From NCBI RefSeq assembly GCF_000964465.1, contig NZ_BANH01000006.1:1-63558 (forward strand): DNA of 63,558 bases. The letters run 5' to 3'. Every line of letters begins with the position of its first letter. The first letter of the stretch is position 1. The notes below the pieces were generated by a model that searched no databases, was not told the DNA's origin, and saw only the letters and a list, made by a program, of their open reading frames with translations. This DNA comes from Gluconobacter thailandicus F149-1 = NBRC 100600. GTDB taxonomy: Bacteria > Pseudomonadota > Alphaproteobacteria > Acetobacterales > Acetobacteraceae. Below, in pieces: positions 59,852 through 63,558 of the stretch. The position numbers and the translations under genes are program-made.

Positions 59852-61369
59852 TCACCTCTGCAAATCTGCAGAAAATTTCTTGTTCACAGTTATGTGTTGT
59901 TGGTCCCAACGCCGGGTCAAAGGCTCCACACAGGCCAGAATCACCACGATCGCAACGGCAATTTCACACAGTGTCCGGAACAAACCAGCATAAAGAACAT
60001 TGCCGGCAGACGTGCCAACATCGGCTGGCATGGCAGCCTCGTTCGCAATCACGCTGCCCACATACATGGCAATACCCCAGAGCAGATAGAGGCCGCCCAT
60101 CATGAACCCACCCAGCCGGGCCGGTGCATAGCGGGCGATGATGGCGAGACCCAGACCGTTGGTCAGCAGTTCTGCAAAAGACAGAAGTCCGTAGCCCACG
60201 ACCATGATCCAGGGAGAAACAAGCCCCGTCGTTGCGGCCGTCACAAACCACCAGATACCAAAAGCCGCCGCAACCATCGCGTAACCAATCAGCATCTTGC
60301 GCGCGATGGACAGATCACGCCCCTGCGCGCCAAAGCGATTATAAAGAAAGGCAAGCACGGGGCTGAGCACCATGATCCAGATCGAATTCAGAGCCTGGAA
60401 CTGCCCCGCCGACATATGAAAGAGCGTCACACCGGCAATCTTGAAGTCACCGGACACGTCCCGGAGGGCATAAAGCGTCAGGGACGTGATCATCTGCTGA
60501 TAGTAAATCAGATAAATCGTCCCCTGGAGGGACAGCATGTAGGTCAGTTTCAGGCCAGGCCGTTCTTCCTTAGGGGCCCGGACATACAGCACGGCCCATA
60601 TGACAGCCAGTCCAAGCCCCGCGATAACAATGCAAAGCCGCGCAAGGCCATCGCTGCTCAGCACCCATGCATTGAAGACAGTCAGAAGAAGAAGCCCCAG
60701 CCCGACCAGACCAAACCGGCTGAGTGGGATGCCTTTCTGTTCGATCGGGCTCGCCGTGTAATCCAGCCAGTTAGACCGCCATAGATAATAGAGCAGCCCG
60801 ATCACCAGACCACCGGAGCATGTAGCAAAGGCAACTGGCGCGCCATAATGCACCTGCAACCACGGCGTCAGCAGCATCGACACTGTCGAGCCGACATTCA
60901 CGGACATGTAGTACAGCGTGAATGCAGCATCCAGGGCAGCATCATCGCCTTCATAGATACGCCTGACCAGATTGCCAGCATTGGGTTTGAACAGGCCATT
61001 ACCCGTAGAAATAAGAGCCATTGCCAGCAGAAGAAGCGTCGTTGAATTCAGGGACGCTGCAAGACAGGCATAGCCGAGGGCAAGGGAAATGGTTCCCATG
61101 ACAACGGTCCGTCGCGTTCCTAAAACGCGGTCCCCGAGAACACCGCCAAGCGCTGGCGTAATGTATGTCAGAGCGGAAAAGGCACCCATCATCAGATTGG
61201 CCGCCGTGTCTGCCATCCGGAGCTGTTGAACCATGAACAGCGTCAGGACAGCCTGCATTCCGTAATAGCCGAACCGTTCCCACAGTTCGATGGCCAGCAC
61301 GACAGTGAAGGCCCGACGGCGCTGCGCCGCCGGCGCCTGGACGGCGGTAGAAGAAGAAAAGGACGCCAT
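59852..61369 (-). CDS. POT family proton-dependent oligopeptide transporter
   Basis: Inner-membrane symporter taking up di- and tripeptides with protons. 505 residues, 12-14 membrane helices. Family signatures: ELWERFGYYGMQAVLTLF (ExxERFxYYG proton-coupling motif) in helix 1 and GNGLFKPNAGNLV, plus LYYMSVNVGSTVS. The start at MASFSSSTAV is chosen; a longer frame to 61450 would overlap the small upstream gene. It starts 34 nt after that gene, so POT may belong to the dnaJ operon. Fits the exported peptidases at 4-8 kb as a peptide-use system. Confidence 0.93.
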   Translation of the reverse strand: MASFSSSTAVQAPAAQRRRAFTVVLAIELWERFGYYGMQAVLTLFMVQQLRMADTAANLMMGAFSALTYITPALGGVLGDRVLGTRRTVVMGTISLALGYACLAASLNSTTLLLLAMALISTGNGLFKPNAGNLVRRIYEGDDAALDAAFTLYYMSVNVGSTVSMLLTPWLQVHYGAPVAFATCSGGLVIGLLYYLWRSNWLDYTASPIEQKGIPLSRFGLVGLGLLLLTVFNAWVLSSDGLARLCIVIAGLGLAVIWAVLYVRAPKEERPGLKLTYMLSLQGTIYLIYYQQMITSLTLYALRDVSGDFKIAGVTLFHMSAGQFQALNSIWIMVLSPVLAFLYNRFGAQGRDLSIARKMLIGYAMVAAAFGIWWFVTAATTGLVSPWIMVVGYGLLSFAELLTNGLGLAIIARYAPARLGGFMMGGLYLLWGIAMYVGSVIANEAAMPADVGTSAGNVLYAGLFRTLCEIAVAIVVILACVEPLTRRWDQQHITVNKKFSADLQR

Positions 61370-61403
61370 GAAATACCCGTCAAAAGCAAAGACGGGCCTT
61401 ACC

Positions 61404-61553
61404 TTACGGCAAATGCCACTCCCCGGCGAGGATGAGAGCATGCGCTCCAATGATACTCAGAGCCACGACGAAGATAATGGCAAAAATCCCGCCAATGATC
61501 TGCCGCCATGGCCAGTCTGGCAGGCGCGCCTTCGCGCGCCGGACCATCCCCAT
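61404..61553 (-). CDS. 49-residue membrane microprotein
   Basis: Basic amphipathic start (VRRAKARLPDWPWRQ), one membrane helix (IIGGIFAIIFVVALSIIGAHALIL) and a short tail ending EWHLP. AGGAGG lies exactly 7 nt before the ATG, and the gene begins 2 nt after the dnaJ stop, which argues strongly that it is real. No family recognised. Position between dnaJ and a transporter suggests a membrane regulator or partner. Confidence 0.75.
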   Translation of the reverse strand: MGMVRRAKARLPDWPWRQIIGGIFAIIFVVALSIIGAHALILAGEWHLP

Positions 61554-61555
61554 CC

Positions 61556-62464
61556 TCAGGCCTCCTGAGCTGCAAAAAAGGCTTCAAGCTCGGGAGATAC
61601 TGTGCCGATGTGAACCTGAAGGGTTACAAACAGATCGCCCGCCGGATGCTTCTTGTCTGCACCAACACCGCGCCCTGCCAGCCGCAGAACCTTCCCGCTG
61701 TCAGAATGCCTGGGCACCTTCACCGCCACATCACCCTTCGGGGTCGCCACAGTCACCTTGCCACCAAGAACAGCCGTCCGGAGATCGACAGTCTGGGTCA
61801 TGCGAAGGTTACGCCCGTCGCGAACATAGCGCTTGTCGGGAGTGACACTGATTGTCAGGAGCGCATCGCCTGGAACCCCAGGCTGCCCATCCATCCCCGG
61901 GCGACCCGGTGCACCTTTGCCCCGGACACGCAGGGTCTGGCCGTCTTCCACGCCGGGGGGCACACGCACTTCCGTATGGCCACCTTCTCCCAGAGCGAGA
62001 TCCAGCGAAGTGCCAAGAACCGCCTGTTCGAAACTGATCGTGACAGTAAAGCGTCGGTCTGACCCTTTGGAGGCCCGCCGGCCGGCAGAACCGCCGGGGC
62101 GGAAGTCCCCACTGAAACCACCACCGCCAAACATGTCCGAAAAGAACGCGCCGAGGTCTTCCTGATTGAAATTGCCCTGGAAACCATGCGCACCACCGCC
62201 CGGGCCACCGCCGAAACCAGCACCACCAAAGGGACCGCGTTCCTGCCCTTCCGCATCAATCTCGCCACGGTCGAAGCGCTCGCGCTTTTCCTTGTCCCCG
62301 ATGATGTTATAGGCCTGACCTACAGCCTTGAAACGCTCTTCGGCATCCTTGCTGTCAGGGTTATGATCGGGGTGATACTGCTTGGCCAGCTTTCGGTATG
62401 CGCTGCGGATTTCCTTGTCCGTCGCCGTCTTGGAAACACCGAGAACCGAATAAGGGTCTTTCAT
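61556..62464 (-). CDS. DnaJ family class II co-chaperone (CbpA-like)
   Basis: DnaK co-chaperone, 302 residues. J domain (1-70) with HPD at 31-33, a Gly/Phe-rich region (75-130), and the two substrate-binding C-terminal subdomains (FTVTISFEQAVLGTSLDL, VRVPPGVEDGQTLRVRGKGAPG, DLFVTLQVHIG). The CxxCxGxG zinc repeats are absent, so it is CbpA-type rather than DnaJ. Its ATG overlaps the stop of the upstream 52-residue gene (ATGA, 62461-62464), as CbpA often pairs with a small partner (CbpM in enterics), though this one does not look like CbpM. Confidence 0.92.
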   Translation of the reverse strand: MKDPYSVLGVSKTATDKEIRSAYRKLAKQYHPDHNPDSKDAEERFKAVGQAYNIIGDKEKRERFDRGEIDAEGQERGPFGGAGFGGGPGGGAHGFQGNFNQEDLGAFFSDMFGGGGFSGDFRPGGSAGRRASKGSDRRFTVTISFEQAVLGTSLDLALGEGGHTEVRVPPGVEDGQTLRVRGKGAPGRPGMDGQPGVPGDALLTISVTPDKRYVRDGRNLRMTQTVDLRTAVLGGKVTVATPKGDVAVKVPRHSDSGKVLRLAGRGVGADKKHPAGDLFVTLQVHIGTVSPELEAFFAAQEA

Positions 62465-62619
62465 CTCACCTCCGCATCATCTGCCGGGCCATCATCCAGC
62501 AGGTCAATCAGGACTGCGATAACAACGTCACGCGCAAAACCGGCCTTAACGCCGTCCGCGATCAGGCTTTCCAGTTTAGGGCTGAGGTAATCCTCAGCGG
62601 GATGTCCATCCTGTGCCAT
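62461..62619 (-). CDS. 52-residue small protein coupled to the CbpA-like gene
   Basis: Not recognised. A short acidic protein with a helix (SPKLESLIADGVKAGFARDVVIAVLIDLLDD) and a polar tail. GGAGG lies 9 nt before the ATG at 62619, and the stop overlaps the CbpA-like start. Could modulate the co-chaperone; no evidence beyond coupling. A DnaA-box-like TTATCCACA (62636-62644) lies just upstream. Confidence 0.75.
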   Translation of the reverse strand: MAQDGHPAEDYLSPKLESLIADGVKAGFARDVVIAVLIDLLDDGPADDAEVR

Positions 62620-62669
62620 ATGTGTTGTTCCTCCGTTATCCACAGATGTGTGACGCCAGTGGCTTCGGG

Positions 62670-63557
62670 TCAATGACTGAGGACAAACTCTGCAATATGC
62701 GGGACAAGTTTCGGGTCCAGAGGCACATTTGGATCTGTATAGGCCTTCATGAAATCCGCTTTGGCAGTGCCGTGAACATCCTTCAGCATATGAATGGCAT
62801 CAGGAAGATAGAGTGCGTCCGCCTTTGGCGCTGCGGCCTTGAGGGGAGCGAAGTCGGCTTCCGGACTGATCTGTGTGTCCCGACCACCCTGAACCAGCAG
62901 CATGGGGCCTTGATAGGCTGCTGCCAGTTTCACGGGGTCATAGTGCATTTCATCAATCAGGTAATGCTGGACCGCTGGCCGGAACATAAGACGCAAGCCC
63001 GGATGCAGCGTCTGTGGATCAACAGTTTTTCCTGCCTCGAGATCATCAATCGCGCCATCGATCTGAGGCTGAATAACTTGCGCGCCAGGTTCAGCATGAA
63101 GCTGACTCCGGAGGACTTCCCCCGGTGGCCGCCCCTGCGCAGACAGCAGGATCAATCCACATAAGGGCTTCACCGAGGAAGCCGAAGCAAGTGCGACAAG
63201 GGCACCCTCACTATGGCCCGCCACCCAGACACAGGAAACGCCCGTTTGATGCTGGATCGTGCTTATCCAGCTCTGCACGTCCGTGACGTAATCATGAATT
63301 GTGACGTTATTCGCATCCGGAATAGCCCGGGCACTTCCGAACATGCCCCGCTTGTCGATGCGGACGGAAGAAATCCCATGTTCTGCCAGCCCTTCGGCAA
63401 GAAGCCGGAGCGTTCCCGGCCGTATCTGAGAGAGAGTATTTCCGTTTCGATCGGTAGCACCAGAGCCAGGAATCAGGAGAACAACCGGTTTTTTCGTCCC
63501 GGCATCCAGAAAAGTGCCTGCCAGTCCCCCCTGCGGTCCAGTCGCCTCGATAGCACT
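62670..63557 (-). CDS. Alpha/beta hydrolase, N-terminus cut by the window edge
   Basis: Partial, 295 residues visible; the reading frame stays open to the last codon of the window, so the true start is outside. Oxyanion segment VVLLIPGSGATDRNGNT, nucleophile Ser in VAGHSEGAL, acid Asp in VQGGRDTQIS and His in PDAIHML form the catalytic triad of a serine hydrolase (YfhR/dienelactone-like acyl hydrolase group). The first visible residues (GLAGTFLD) suggest only a short missing part, possibly with a signal peptide. Substrate unknown. Confidence 0.85.
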   Translation of the reverse strand, partial: SAIEATGPQGGLAGTFLDAGTKKPVVLLIPGSGATDRNGNTLSQIRPGTLRLLAEGLAEHGISSVRIDKRGMFGSARAIPDANNVTIHDYVTDVQSWISTIQHQTGVSCVWVAGHSEGALVALASASSVKPLCGLILLSAQGRPPGEVLRSQLHAEPGAQVIQPQIDGAIDDLEAGKTVDPQTLHPGLRLMFRPAVQHYLIDEMHYDPVKLAAAYQGPMLLVQGGRDTQISPEADFAPLKAAAPKADALYLPDAIHMLKDVHGTAKADFMKAYTDPNVPLDPKLVPHIAEFVLSH

Positions 63558-63558
63558 T

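Noticed and set aside
62636-62644. Perfect DnaA-box sequence TTATCCACA
   Set aside because: A single box with no companions nearby; chance occurrence is plausible, so not proposed as an origin.
1-63558. Mobile elements or CRISPR arrays
   Set aside because: No transposase, integrase, terminal inverted repeats with target duplications, or regularly spaced repeats were seen. tRNA genes show no adjacent integrase or duplicated 3' end.

Overview
The window looks like chromosome of an acetic acid bacterium (Alphaproteobacteria, Acetobacteraceae), most likely Gluconobacter or a close relative. The evidence is a full-length membrane-bound PQQ glucose dehydrogenase of about 809 residues, a Gluconobacter-type 485-residue mannitol 2-dehydrogenase, two OprB-type sugar porins, and alphaproteobacterial hallmarks: a circularly permuted two-piece tmRNA gene, an SspB-alpha adaptor and ArgC of the short type. 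It reads as vegetative chromosome. I see no insertion sequence, integrase, phage gene or CRISPR array.

Layout. 1-13.5 kb: clpB with a heat-shock promoter, an aldo/keto reductase, two exported peptidases (S9 and M20), glutaredoxin 2, a YqgE protein, a YdfG-type dehydrogenase coupled to a PPK2 kinase, a DEAD-box RNA helicase and a methyltransferase. 13.5-19.2 kb: dapF-mtaB, ftsY, and a coupled pair made of a large pseudokinase and a small membrane protein. 19.2-25.8 kb: serC-hisZ-purA operon, tRNA-Leu(CAA), argC, mazG and an atypical SDR. 25.9-31.2 kb: gcd, an OsmC protein and the queuosine pair queA-tgt; queG follows at 36.9 kb. 31.3-35.8 kb: two exported NUP-family proteins, an MgtC protein and an exported adenosine deaminase. 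36-45 kb: phzF-like, queG with a small RHH gene, a TerB/J-domain protein, mannitol dehydrogenase, a FUSC protein, HtrA and Mrp/ApbC. 45-48.5 kb: a small lipoprotein, tRNA-Thr(TGT), an AT-rich stretch with paired DnaA boxes, thyX, the tmRNA gene ssrA, sspB and a VOC protein. 48.6-53.8 kb: a two-gene polysaccharide-type ABC exporter, a SPOR-carrying lytic transglycosylase, a periplasmic peroxiredoxin, a DUF1643 protein and a free-standing double-POTRA protein. 54-63.6 kb: OprB porin, TonB receptor with a Fur-box-like site, second OprB porin, POT peptide transporter, a DnaJ/CbpA operon with two tiny genes, and an alpha/beta hydrolase cut by the window edge.

How the parts connect. gcd, mannitol dehydrogenase and the porins fit the oxidative sugar and polyol life of acetic acid bacteria. 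ClpB, two J-domain proteins, HtrA, tmRNA and SspB form a protein quality-control theme. The exported adenosine deaminase and two exported NUP proteins suggest purine nucleosides are processed outside the cytoplasm. The most unusual points are a tRNA-guanine transglycosylase that has lost all three zinc-binding cysteines, a membrane-anchored pseudokinase, a stable hairpin covering the mgtC ribosome-binding site, a POTRA protein without a barrel, and the tag RNA ssrA lying directly upstream of sspB, whose family binds the tag. All calls rest on reading the sequence; no database search was run.
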